Positions 1-6,709 of a DNA stretch of 7,793 nt are shown here, piece by piece. The DNA is taken from the NCBI GenBank assembly GCA_937889795.1, contig CALBZH010000604.1, forward strand, positions 1-7,793, written 5' to 3'. The notes below the pieces were generated by a model that saw nothing but the letters and a program-made list of their open reading frames with translations, did not search any database and had not been told where the DNA came from. The first letter of the stretch is position 1. Every line of letters begins with the position of its first letter. The DNA comes from an uncultured Syntrophobacteraceae bacterium (lineage in GTDB: Bacteria; Desulfobacterota; Syntrophobacteria; Syntrophobacterales; Syntrophobacteraceae). Made by a program: the position numbers and the translations under genes.

Positions 1-1121
1 TTCCAGGCCTCCTCCTTGCGGCAACGTTGATCGTCAATGGGGTGCCCCCAGTGGAAGGCAAGGACTCCGACTCGTACCCTTCCATCCTGGGTCCCTGCGG
101 GCTCGAATTCCCACGGGACCATGGGGATCACCCGGAACATCGTACCGAATGGTGGTACTACACGGGTAACCTCCAGTCGGCCGACGGTTCGCAGTACGGC
201 TATCAACTCACGTTCTTCCGCCGCAGGATGCGGCCGCCGGAGGAAGATAAGCTCTGGGAGTCGTCTTCATCCGCTTGGCGGACTTCTCAGCTCTTTCTGG
301 CTCATGCGGCCCTTACGGACATCACCGGAAAGCGTTTTGTCCATGCAGAAACCATCGCCCGCGGAGCACTCGGGATGGCAGGCGTCCGGAGCGAATCCTC
401 GGCAACAACGGTTTGGGTCAGAAACTGGTCCGCTCGGATCACTCCTGATGTCCACTCGCTGACCTCAACCGCAGGCGCCTTTTCCCTGGATCTTACGCTC
501 TCGTCGCTAAAGCCACCCGTCCTCCACGGAAATGGGGGCTACAGCCTGAAAGGTGGGACACCTGAGCGTGCCAGCTGCTATTATTCTCTCACGCACCTGG
601 AAACCGTAGGAGTCATCGTCCTTGACGGAAGAACTGTCCAAGTGAGTGGGAAGAGCTGGATGGACCATGAATTCAGCTCGGCGCCGCTCGATGAGGGGCT
701 CGCCGGATGGGATTGGCTCAGTCTGCAGCTATCCGATGGAACAGAGCTGATGGTCTACCTGATGCGTGAAAAAGGGGGAGCCACGAGCTCGGTATCCAGT
801 GGGACCTTCGTTCCACGAGCAGGCAGCCCGGTTCACCTCACCCGGAGCCAGATTGAAATCCAAGTTCTGCACCACTGGACCAGCCCAAAGTCGGGGGCCA
901 GGTACCCCAGCCGATGGAACCTGCGAATCCCGACCCTCAGCCTCGACCTTGTCGTAAGCCCCAGTTATGCGGATCAGGAGCTGATGACCCCGGAGAGCAC
1001 GGACATCACCTATTGGGAAGGCAGCGTCAGTGCCGTCGGCAATGTGAGAGATCAGAAGGTAAGCGCCAAAGGCTACGTGGAGCTGACCGGATACGCCCAG
1101 TCCATGGACGCTCGCTTCTGA
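1..1121 (+). CDS. Secreted CrtC/AttH-type lipocalin-like protein (5' partial)
   Basis: The reading frame is open to the left edge (first full codon at 3), so the gene starts outside the window. Its first visible residues, PGLLLAATLIVNGV, form a hydrophobic run like the core of a signal peptide or membrane anchor. A TTG at 27 falls inside this run, lacks a Shine-Dalgarno sequence and is unlikely to be the real start. The mature part shows hallmarks of the CrtC/Lipocalin_9 family (carotenoid 1,2-hydratase-like, AttH-like): EWWYYTGNL (about nt 147-173), WMDHEFSS (about 657-680) and GWDWLSLQLSDGTELMVYL (about 705-761). The family folds as two lipocalin-like beta barrels. Members named AttH are often encoded beside LolCDE/FtsX-like ABC transporter genes; that such genes lie upstream here is inference. 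Substrate and reaction are unknown, and carotenoid hydration should not be assumed. The family is clear, the function is not. It converges on the aminomutase gene. Confidence 0.85.
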   Translation, partial: PGLLLAATLIVNGVPPVEGKDSDSYPSILGPCGLEFPRDHGDHPEHRTEWWYYTGNLQSADGSQYGYQLTFFRRRMRPPEEDKLWESSSSAWRTSQLFLAHAALTDITGKRFVHAETIARGALGMAGVRSESSATTVWVRNWSARITPDVHSLTSTAGAFSLDLTLSSLKPPVLHGNGGYSLKGGTPERASCYYSLTHLETVGVIVLDGRTVQVSGKSWMDHEFSSAPLDEGLAGWDWLSLQLSDGTELMVYLMREKGGATSSVSSGTFVPRAGSPVHLTRSQIEIQVLHHWTSPKSGARYPSRWNLRIPTLSLDLVVSPSYADQELMTPESTDITYWEGSVSAVGNVRDQKVSAKGYVELTGYAQSMDARF

Positions 1122-1124
1122 TGA

Positions 1125-1139
1125 TAGAGTCTGTCTCTA
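1125..1139. terminator. Weak hairpin between convergent genes
   Basis: TAGAG and CTCTA flank a 5-base loop (TCTGT) in the 36-base gap between the two convergent stop codons. The stem is only 5 bp and no clear T-run follows on either strand, so this is at best a weak bidirectional terminator. The position is the main argument for it. Confidence 0.15.
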
Positions 1140-1157
1140 CCCCCGTTTCGTATCCTT

Positions 1158-2246
1158 TCACAAACCTTCAACGTCTTCTTTGAAACCCAGGTTTCCCAGC
1201 CACGTAACAAGCTCCCGTGCCTCGCCGGGAAGAAGGGGATAGGTACACATTCGGCCCAGCCAGTCCTTGATCAACATCTGATCTGCCCCCACATGCCGAA
1301 CATAGCTGGGCACCAGAGGGATTTTGCCCTGCCCACCGGGCAAATCGATCACGAAATGCGGCACCCCGAGTCCAGAAATACGATTCCGTAGTCCGTGCAG
1401 AATCTCCAAGCCCCGATGAACGGGAGTACGAAAATGGCTTGTCCCTCGCGTAAGATCCATTTGCATCAAGTAATATGGCCGGACGCGAAGCCTCAGGAGG
1501 CGCTGGAAAAGCTCAGCCAGAATGTCGACTTGGTCGTTAACGTCTCTTAAAAGAACGGTCTGGCTCCCCAGAGGGATCCCGGCGTTGGCAAGGAGCGTGC
1601 AAGCGGCTACGGACTCCGGAGTGATTTCCACGGGGTGATTGAAATGAATGTTGATGTAAAGCGGATGGTGGCGAGCCAGCATCGCTGCCAAGTCTGCTCC
1701 GATGAGCTGGGGCTGGAAGACGGGTGCGCGAGTCCCGATCCGGATAATCTCGACGTGTGGGATTGTGCGAAGAGAGGCGAGGATTGCATCCAGTCGGTCA
1801 GCAGGGAGAAGCAGCGGATCCCCCCCAGAGAGCAGTACGTCACGCACCTCAGGGTGTGAGCGAATATAGGCAAGTCCGGCCTCCACGAGTGCGTCGGTCA
1901 GGAAGACGGGGCTGCCCCATCTCCGCTTCCGGGTGCAGAAACGACAGTGGGCTGCGCAAACCGAGGAGACCAACCAAAGGACACGACTCGGATAACGGTG
2001 AACCAGATTGGGAACGACGGACAGGGCCTCCTCGGAAAGGGGGTCCTGCAAGCCTTCGCAGTCCTCGATCTCTGACACGTGGGGCACAATTTGACGCCAT
2101 AGGGGGTCTTCAGGGCGCTGCACCAGATTCATGACGTAGCGGGACGCATGAAACGGGAATCGCTCCGCAACGCGTTTGGGGCCGGTCGAGTCTACCGACC
2201 ACCGTTCGCAGAAGCGAGCCAATTCGTCAGATGGTTTCCAATTCAT
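1158..2246 (-). CDS. KamA-family radical SAM aminomutase (lysine 2,3-aminomutase-like)
   Basis: Members move an amino group from C2 to C3 of an amino acid using a 4Fe-4S cluster, S-adenosylmethionine and PLP. Numbered from the ATG at 2246 (362 aa), the radical SAM motif CxxxCxxC is C97, C101, C104; SGGDP is at 140-144; the PLP lysine is K308 in PGGQGK. D264 (QMDL) and D301 (VIDLP) match D293 and D330, which bind the lysine substrate in clostridial LAM. This separates it from EF-P modifying EpmB, which lacks the DxPGGxGK form, and from glutamate 2,3-aminomutase, which changes these aspartates. The LAM zinc cysteines are missing: Q239 replaces Cys268, and the CxCxxC tail is absent. The start is a choice: ATG 2246 has a GGATGAGAGA stretch before it, whereas the in-frame TTG at 2267 (369 aa) has no ribosome site. 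Lysine to beta-lysine is the best guess, for example for an osmolyte or for EF-P modification; no partner gene (such as ablB or efp/epmA) is in view. Confidence 0.9.
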   Translation of the reverse strand: MNWKPSDELARFCERWSVDSTGPKRVAERFPFHASRYVMNLVQRPEDPLWRQIVPHVSEIEDCEGLQDPLSEEALSVVPNLVHRYPSRVLWLVSSVCAAHCRFCTRKRRWGSPVFLTDALVEAGLAYIRSHPEVRDVLLSGGDPLLLPADRLDAILASLRTIPHVEIIRIGTRAPVFQPQLIGADLAAMLARHHPLYINIHFNHPVEITPESVAACTLLANAGIPLGSQTVLLRDVNDQVDILAELFQRLLRLRVRPYYLMQMDLTRGTSHFRTPVHRGLEILHGLRNRISGLGVPHFVIDLPGGQGKIPLVPSYVRHVGADQMLIKDWLGRMCTYPLLPGEARELVTWLGNLGFKEDVEGL

Positions 2247-2267
2247 TCTCTCATCCGGAATCGTCAA

Positions 2268-2536
2268 GGCAAGTTGAATGCGTGTCGTACCCTTAGCAGG
2301 TGACCAGCCCGCAGGAGAGTGCTTCCAAAGCGAGCCCCGCGGAGACCTGATCCGCCCGGCTCTGGAGGAATAGCAAATACTCCCTGGATTTGCCAGCCTC
2401 CCTGGGCCTTGTTTTTTGGTTTATGTGCGGTGCCTCTGAAGCCGTAATGAATGAAGGAATCAAATGCATGCCTTCTTCCAGCCCATCAGTCGCATGGACC
2501 TGACGGCATGAGAACAATCGTGGGGGAAATCATCGA
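2268..2536. other. Intergenic region between divergent genes
   Basis: This gap separates the leftward aminomutase gene from the rightward pentapeptide gene, so it should hold promoters for both. I find no convincing -35/-10 pair or sigma-54 element. A CCAG-CTGG hairpin at 2393-2405 before a T-run is too weak to call. A purine stretch, GGGGGAAA (2522-2529), is the likely ribosome site for the gene starting at 2537. The open frames seen here have no recognisable product. Confidence 0.5.
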
Positions 2537-3403
2537 ATGGCGGAGCTGACTAGAGAGCAATTACTATACGCGGTTATCGCGGGCAGAGGTCCGGCGCACC
2601 TTATCGGAGTAGACCTTTCCAGAATGGATCTCTCCAATGCCGGATGGCTCATCGATGCCGATCTTCGCATGTCAAATCTCTCGCATGCCAATTTGAGCGG
2701 ATCGAATCTAAGAGGGGCTCGACTCGAAAAGGCGAACCTTGACGGGGCCGTGCTGGCGGTGACGAAGCTGGACGATGCCGACTTGGGCAACACCAAGCTT
2801 ACCGTGGCCAATCTCAGAAAGGCCAGCCTTAAGAACGCTAATCTTGCGGGCGCCCGATTGATCGGCGCAAACATGGTCCAGAGCAATCTCGAAGGAGCCA
2901 ACCTGGAAGGGGCCGACCTGGAGGGGGCGAATCTCGAGGGAGCTTGCCTGCGCAACGCCAATCTCACCGGAGCCAATCTACGACTGGCAAACCTGCGGAC
3001 AGTGGAGCTCGACCCGGGAGCGCTCTCCATCACCGGTGAGCTGACGGATCGGGACCAAGCCGATACGCTCTACCTCTCCAAAGGTTTTGACGGTTCGGTC
3101 AATGCCGTGGCGCTCGTCGATGTCATCCAAATCCTTTGCCTGGCACAGTCCACCCTCCGCATCCATGTCACGACCCCCAACGACGAAGGCTCCATCTACA
3201 TGAAATCGGGACGTGTCAAGCATGCAGAGAGCACGACCCAAAAAGGAGAGCCCGCCTTTGTCGAGATGCTTACATGGCAGAACGGCACATTCCATACGCT
3301 TCTCCTGGAAGGCGAGTTCCCGACCACCATTCAGAAGCCGTTGGAGCATCTCCTCGTAGAAGCCCTCCGGCAACAAGATGAACGATCTTTCGACAGTAAC
3401 TAG
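2537..3403 (+). CDS. Pentapeptide-repeat protein with C-terminal DUF4388 (PATAN) domain
   Basis: A 288-residue protein with no signal peptide or membrane segment, so probably cytoplasmic. Residues 41-155 are 23 uninterrupted pentapeptides of the A(D/N)LXX type (ADLRM, ANLSG, ANLEG and so on), preceded by two or three irregular ones. Such repeats form a four-sided right-handed beta helix and usually act as protein-binding surfaces. Residues about 183-280 match DUF4388/PATAN: FDGSVNAVALVDVIQILCLA, then GSIYMKSGRVKHAE, then the terminal LLVEALRQQDE pattern typical of the family. PATAN domains occur in cyanobacterial PatA-type regulators and in many delta-proteobacterial signalling proteins, where links to type IV pili and polarity have been reported. 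No enzyme motif is present. The ATG at 2537 has a modest purine-rich ribosome site. The next gene starts 297 bases downstream, so co-transcription is possible but not shown. The role as an adaptor in the GTPase locus is inference; the domain calls are strong. Confidence 0.88.
   Translation: MAELTREQLLYAVIAGRGPAHLIGVDLSRMDLSNAGWLIDADLRMSNLSHANLSGSNLRGARLEKANLDGAVLAVTKLDDADLGNTKLTVANLRKASLKNANLAGARLIGANMVQSNLEGANLEGADLEGANLEGACLRNANLTGANLRLANLRTVELDPGALSITGELTDRDQADTLYLSKGFDGSVNAVALVDVIQILCLAQSTLRIHVTTPNDEGSIYMKSGRVKHAESTTQKGEPAFVEMLTWQNGTFHTLLLEGEFPTTIQKPLEHLLVEALRQQDERSFDSN
2657..3001 (+). repeat. Tandem 15-bp units coding 23 pentapeptides
   Basis: Within the coding sequence the DNA has a 15-base period, each unit coding one A(D/N)LXX pentapeptide. 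The units are closest to identical at 2882-2950, where GANLEG/GADLEG recurs, suggesting recent expansion of that part of the beta helix. Confidence 0.85.
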
Positions 3404-3700
3404 AGCCTTGGAGCATTCATTGTCGCTTTGGTGACATCACTGAGGCCCAATACTTGCATATAGTTCATGTACAAGCCTCGTTGACCGTCGATCTAGTCGC
3501 TGCTCGATTGTACTGGGTGATTTCAAAGAGTCAAAAATAAGAAACGGCGGCGGATTCCAAGTAATGCTTCGGAGACCTCCTGCCGATAAGCAAGCTCGGA
3601 AGCAACATTCCATACTCAGACATACGGTAGCTCTGTTTTACCTGATTCTTTACACACCAGGGATACAAACCATATCGCCAACTCGAAGGATGAGCCAGTA
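3404..3700. other. Intergenic region before the mglBA-like pair
   Basis: This stretch is AT-richer than its neighbours and has no recognised gene. It holds a sigma-54-like element (3443-3458), a 6-bp inverted pair GTACAA/TTGTAC (3469-3474 and 3508-3513) and an unsupported 45-codon open frame (3564-3701) whose TAA overlaps the next ATG by one base. No T-run terminator is seen after the pentapeptide gene. Confidence 0.5.
3443..3458 (+). promoter_or_regulatory. Candidate sigma-54 (-24/-12) promoter
   Basis: The sequence AGGCCCAATACTTGCA fits the RpoN pattern TGGCACG-N4-TTGCA. The invariant GG (3444-3445) and GC (3456-3457) have the required spacing, and CnC and TTGCA are kept; three consensus positions differ. 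It lies about 240 bases before the Roadblock gene and points toward it. A fit of this quality can occur by chance, so this is a candidate only. If real, the transcript would have a long leader and need an enhancer-binding activator, none of which is encoded here. Confidence 0.35.
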
Positions 3701-4117
3701 ATGAACCTTATTTTGACACAGAACGAGACCAACAAGCTGGAGGATATCGTCAAGCGTGAGCTCATCAGCGCCGGCGCTAACCACGTGATTATTGTCGATA
3801 TATCCGGGAACCTCATCTTCGAGCGCGGCTCCCTTCAGGTGGCGGATATCCTTTCCCTGGCGGTGCTGCTCGCCGCAAATTTCGCGGCAACGGCAGAAAT
3901 CGCAAGGCAGATTGGCGAGACGGACTTCTCGCTCCTCTTTCATAAAGGGGACAAGACCAACATCCATTTCAGCAAACTTGGAGCCAATCATATTATCATT
4001 ACGCTTTTTGAAGACAGTGTTTCGCTGGGACTGATTCGACTTCGGTCGACCAGCGCCATCCAGCAACTAGCAGCCATTCTTGACGGACAGGAAGGGAAAC
4101 AGCGGTGGCCTTCATAG
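3701..4117 (+). CDS. Roadblock/LC7 protein, MglB-like GTPase partner
   Basis: A 138-residue protein of the usual Roadblock/LC7 length. The fold signature is visible: the strand HVIIVDISGNLIFERG (residues 28-43), the long helix ILSLAVLLAANFAATAEIA (50-68), then FSLLFHKGDKTNIHFSKLG and the final strand/helix with SLGLIRLRSTSAIQQLAAIL (108-127). In Myxococcus MglB is a dimeric Roadblock protein that acts as GAP for the polarity GTPase MglA, and the gene order here (Roadblock then GTPase) is the same, so a GAP or regulator role for the next protein is likely. The start ATG 3701 has an AAGGA (3686-3690) ribosome site 10 bases upstream. The coding end overlaps the GTPase gene by 13 bases, pointing to translational coupling. 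It could also be a GEF-type or scaffold Roadblock protein. It would act in the cytoplasm at a cell pole or motility site. Confidence 0.88.
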   Translation: MNLILTQNETNKLEDIVKRELISAGANHVIIVDISGNLIFERGSLQVADILSLAVLLAANFAATAEIARQIGETDFSLLFHKGDKTNIHFSKLGANHIIITLFEDSVSLGLIRLRSTSAIQQLAAILDGQEGKQRWPS

Positions 4118-4722
4118 ATCTGGGCAAGCGCGAAATTCAGGTTAAGGTCGTATATTACGGCCCCGGTCGTGGCGGGAAAACGACAAACCTGCTTATGGTC
4201 CATGAATCCATGTCCAAACAGGTTTGTGGAAAAATGGTAACCATCGACACCAAGGGAGACCGAACGCTCTTCTTTGACTTTCTACCCCTGAGCCTTGGGA
4301 AAGTCCTTGGCCTGACTGTTCGAATCCAGTTGTACACCGTTCCGGGACAGGTCATGTACAATACGACAAGAAAACTGGTTCTGCGTGGCGTGGATGGAGT
4401 TGTGTTTGTCGCCGATTCGCTGAGAATCCAACGGCAGAAGAACGTTGAAAGCATCCAGAACCTTGCAGAAAACCTCGCCGATGAAGGATTGGACATCCGA
4501 AAGATCCCGTTGGTCCTTCAATACAACAAACGGGATCTCGCTCAATCCAACGTACCCCTTCTTACTGTCCAGGAGATGGAGGAGGATCTGAACAAGGATC
4601 TTGGGGTGCCAACTTTCGAGGCAAGTGCGGTCAAGGGCCCCGGCGTTTACGAAACGTTGCGAGAAATCAGCAAGCGGACGGTCAAGAGCGTTGTACAGAA
4701 GGTTCTGGGAGACAAGCAGTAG
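4105..4722 (+). CDS. MglA-family small Ras-like GTPase
   Basis: A 205-residue GTPase, slightly longer than Myxococcus MglA (195 aa). Motifs fall at the same numbers as in MglA: P-loop GPGRGGKTT (19-27), arginine/threonine R53-T54 in DRTLFFDFLP, YTVPGQ (77-82) with T78 in place of the Ras aspartate and the catalytic glutamine Q82, NKRD (141-144) for guanine specificity, and a SA(V)K-like element at 174-177. The nucleotide-binding and hydrolysis residues are intact, so an active switch is expected. In Myxococcus, MglA-GTP sits at the leading pole and controls type IV pili and gliding. The start is GTG 4105, inside the Roadblock gene; an AGGAAGGG stretch (4088-4095) is its ribosome site. The P-loop reads RG at 22-23 where MglA has LC. 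Function as a polarity or motility switch is inferred from family and neighbours; no pilus or chemotaxis gene is in view. Confidence 0.92.
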   Translation: MAFIDLGKREIQVKVVYYGPGRGGKTTNLLMVHESMSKQVCGKMVTIDTKGDRTLFFDFLPLSLGKVLGLTVRIQLYTVPGQVMYNTTRKLVLRGVDGVVFVADSLRIQRQKNVESIQNLAENLADEGLDIRKIPLVLQYNKRDLAQSNVPLLTVQEMEEDLNKDLGVPTFEASAVKGPGVYETLREISKRTVKSVVQKVLGDKQ

Positions 4723-4749
4723 CTCACGATACGCAGCAAGGCGAACAGT

Positions 4750-4766
4750 TTCACTCACTGAGTGAA
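4750..4766. repeat. 17-bp palindrome, possible operator or hairpin
   Basis: TTCACTCA and TGAGTGAA are perfect 8-bp inverted arms around a single central C, within the 79-base gap between the GTPase stop and the scaffold start. It has no T-run after it, so it is not a classic terminator. It could bind a dimeric regulator or fold in the transcript about 20 bases before the ribosome site. The structure is certain, the role is not. Confidence 0.6.
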
Positions 4767-4786
4767 GATCCATTGAACGGGGACGC

Positions 4787-4793
4787 AGGAGGT
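4787..4793 (+). promoter_or_regulatory. Strong ribosome binding site AGGAGGT
   Basis: A near-perfect anti-16S match, 8 bases before the ATG at 4802. It decides that start over the in-frame ATG at 4817 and is the strongest ribosome site in the window, suggesting that the scaffold protein is translated independently at high rate. Confidence 0.85.
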
Positions 4794-4801
4794 CACAGAG
4801 C

Positions 4802-6526
4802 ATGCAAGAGTTGAGAATGACGGCGGACAAAGACCAGAATATGGACCTGGATTTGGAGGCATTTGAACACGAAATTGGGAAAGAGATCGACGCGCTTTTC
4901 ACTCCCGCTGGCCTTGCCGACGAAGCGATCGAGCCTCAGCCCAAGTCCCCGGCAGAGCAGTTTGAGCTTGGAATGGGGAAGAAGTCAGAAGAAACAAAGC
5001 CTCCGATCCAAGCTCAGGCCTCAGAGCAGGAGATCTCATTTACGGATTCCATTGAGATCGAATCACCCTTTGAGCTCCCCTCCGCACAGAGCCTGCAGCC
5101 TGAGCCCAATCTTGACAACGATCTTGCATTTGACACCGCGGCTCCACCGCCAGTGGAACCCTCACCCGAGCCCAAACAGGAAGCAAATAAGGTCGATGAA
5201 ATCAGGAAGGCTGTGGAATCTTTTGAAATTGCCTACTTGAGTCTCGACTGGGACTTCTCACCGGGGAATATCAAGAATCTAGCGGGGTCATTGGATCGTC
5301 TCGAGGAGCATTGCCGGCGCGCCCACGAAACAGAATCCCTTTTCAAAATCCTTCGCGCCGTACTGAATCACCTCGCGGCCCGTCCCGACGGCATTCCTGT
5401 TGAAGTCAACGAGGTCATGCGCGACGCCCAGACATTGCTCAAGCGGATGCTTCTGTCCGAGGGAAGCATTCAGGCCGACGACAAGCATCAACTGAAGACC
5501 ATCATCACCAGAGTCCAAACCATCAAGCAAAGAAGTCTCAAGAAAGAAGAGCCGCGGCCTGTGGTGAGCAAGTCACCTGCCCCGCCCGCGAGCGAGCTGC
5601 CCGGAGCGGATCTCCGTCCATCCTATGAAATCAAGGAGATGGAAAATGCCGACTATTACAGGCTCGAGCGCATGATCGAGTGGGTCGATGCATCCCGAGA
5701 GCAGCTCAACATCATTCATACCAAACTGCATGAAGAGAATGCTCGCCTCAAGAAGATCGAGGAGATCTGTCAGAAGAAACCGGCCCTTGCCCCGCTCGCC
5801 AATCGGATCGCCGCCATCGAGGCCAACATTCAGCAACAGGTGAATGCTCTGTGGGAACGGGAATTGGAATGGCACAAGAGTGGGGATTGGCTTCGTGAGA
5901 TGGTGGCCCGGTATGCGGGTCGAGCGCCGATCGTCGCCACAGCTGAGCCGCCCCGGACTTCTGAAGCCCCTGTGGAAAAGCCCGCCTTGCCGCAGCAGGC
6001 TGCTCCAGTCCGCGATGAAGCAGAGAGCCTCCTGCTTCCTGAGGACTTGGTGTGTGAGTTCAAACTTTCGGGGAAGGTCTTCGCGGTTCTGGCTTCGAAC
6101 GTCGTGAAGGTTGAGCCGGTCAGTCGAAAGAAGCATGATAAGATTCTGAAGAAAGGCTATGCGACACTCAAGGATTTCAAACCCTTCTTCAAGAGCCTCA
6201 AGCATGGCCTCTATTCCGCTTGGCAAGGGATCCCCCTTGGCATCCTGAAGAATTATCAGTTCATCCCAATCCCGGCCGAATCCTTGCCGGTCCCCGAACC
6301 GTCCGAAAATGTCGGAGGCTTGCTCCTCCTAAGCAACGGCAGCCAGCACGCGATGCTTGCCATAGACTCCACGGACATTGATCAATACGTCGCGACAATC
6401 GCTCAGAACGTCAAGGAGGGGCCCGTGTGCGGTACCGCGGAAAGCAAACTGGGCCGGAGTGCTGAAATGGTTAATGTCGAATGGATCCTCGGCGAGCTTT
6501 ACGGACAGGAACCAGTGGGTCATTGA
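4802..6526 (+). CDS. Coiled-coil scaffold with CheW-like C-terminal domain
   Basis: A 574-residue cytoplasmic protein with no signal peptide. Residues 1-128 are acidic and proline-rich, probably disordered. Residues 130-245 are mostly helical, with FEIAYLSLDWDFSPGNIKNL at 141-160; I do not recognise a named family, though it recalls helical segments of chemotaxis/Hpt-like proteins. A linker (246-275) leads to a charged helix or coiled coil (285-365), then a Pro/Ala linker (370-408). Residues about 414-567 look CheW-like: LVCEFKLSGKVFAVLASNVV for the first strands, LLLLSNGSQHAMLAIDSTDI for the middle strands, and a C-terminal VCGTAESKLGRSAEMVNVEW leading into WILGEL, in the place of the CheW 'G...ilDl..Ll' pattern. 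CheW domains dock onto receptors and CheA-like kinases. The strong AGGAGGT 8 bases upstream supports ATG 4802. The protein may be an effector of the adjacent GTPase; this is inference from position. No catalytic motif is seen. Confidence 0.75.
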   Translation: MQELRMTADKDQNMDLDLEAFEHEIGKEIDALFTPAGLADEAIEPQPKSPAEQFELGMGKKSEETKPPIQAQASEQEISFTDSIEIESPFELPSAQSLQPEPNLDNDLAFDTAAPPPVEPSPEPKQEANKVDEIRKAVESFEIAYLSLDWDFSPGNIKNLAGSLDRLEEHCRRAHETESLFKILRAVLNHLAARPDGIPVEVNEVMRDAQTLLKRMLLSEGSIQADDKHQLKTIITRVQTIKQRSLKKEEPRPVVSKSPAPPASELPGADLRPSYEIKEMENADYYRLERMIEWVDASREQLNIIHTKLHEENARLKKIEEICQKKPALAPLANRIAAIEANIQQQVNALWERELEWHKSGDWLREMVARYAGRAPIVATAEPPRTSEAPVEKPALPQQAAPVRDEAESLLLPEDLVCEFKLSGKVFAVLASNVVKVEPVSRKKHDKILKKGYATLKDFKPFFKSLKHGLYSAWQGIPLGILKNYQFIPIPAESLPVPEPSENVGGLLLLSNGSQHAMLAIDSTDIDQYVATIAQNVKEGPVCGTAESKLGRSAEMVNVEWILGELYGQEPVGH

Positions 6527-6709
6527 TTTCTGGAGTCTCCTTCATTCAGGGAGGCGGTTCAGACGAGCGCAAGCCAGCAAAGCGCGCTGATGAGCCGCAT
6601 CCCTGCATGTTTGTTAATGGATCGTCCAGAGAAGTCCGCATGATCGGGAACGTCGTCACACACGTTGCATTCGCCTCAGTGGTTCGTAGCGAGGAGCAGT
6701 AAGAGAACA

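Noticed and set aside
2393..2418. CCAG/CTGG hairpin followed by a T-run, as a possible terminator
   Set aside because: The stem is only 4 bp, the T-run is offset by several bases, and no rightward gene precedes it to be terminated.
2530..3033. 167-residue leftward open frame rich in Arg-Leu-Ala-Pro repeats
   Set aside because: It is the antisense shadow of the pentapeptide repeat; the 15-base period keeps stops away and produces low-complexity repeats.
3431..3440. GTGA-CA-TCAC dyad as a CRP/FNR-like site
   Set aside because: The central spacing is 2 bases, not the 6 or so of CRP sites, and the arms are only 4 bp.
3481..3514. TTGACC as the -35 box of a sigma-70 promoter
   Set aside because: No acceptable -10 hexamer lies at 16-18 bases; the nearest candidate is about 22 bases away.
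4282..4902. 206-residue leftward open frame across the GTPase and scaffold start
   Set aside because: It is antisense to a gene with clear GTPase motifs and its translation shows no family features.
5573..6226. 217-residue leftward open frame inside the scaffold gene
   Set aside because: Antisense shadow; the plus strand here codes the coiled coil and the start of the CheW-like domain behind a strong ribosome site.
6481..6702. 73-residue rightward frame spanning the scaffold 3' end and the following gap, with an internal ATG at 6607 (31 residues)
   Set aside because: It starts inside the scaffold gene in another frame, has no ribosome site at either start and no recognisable sequence.
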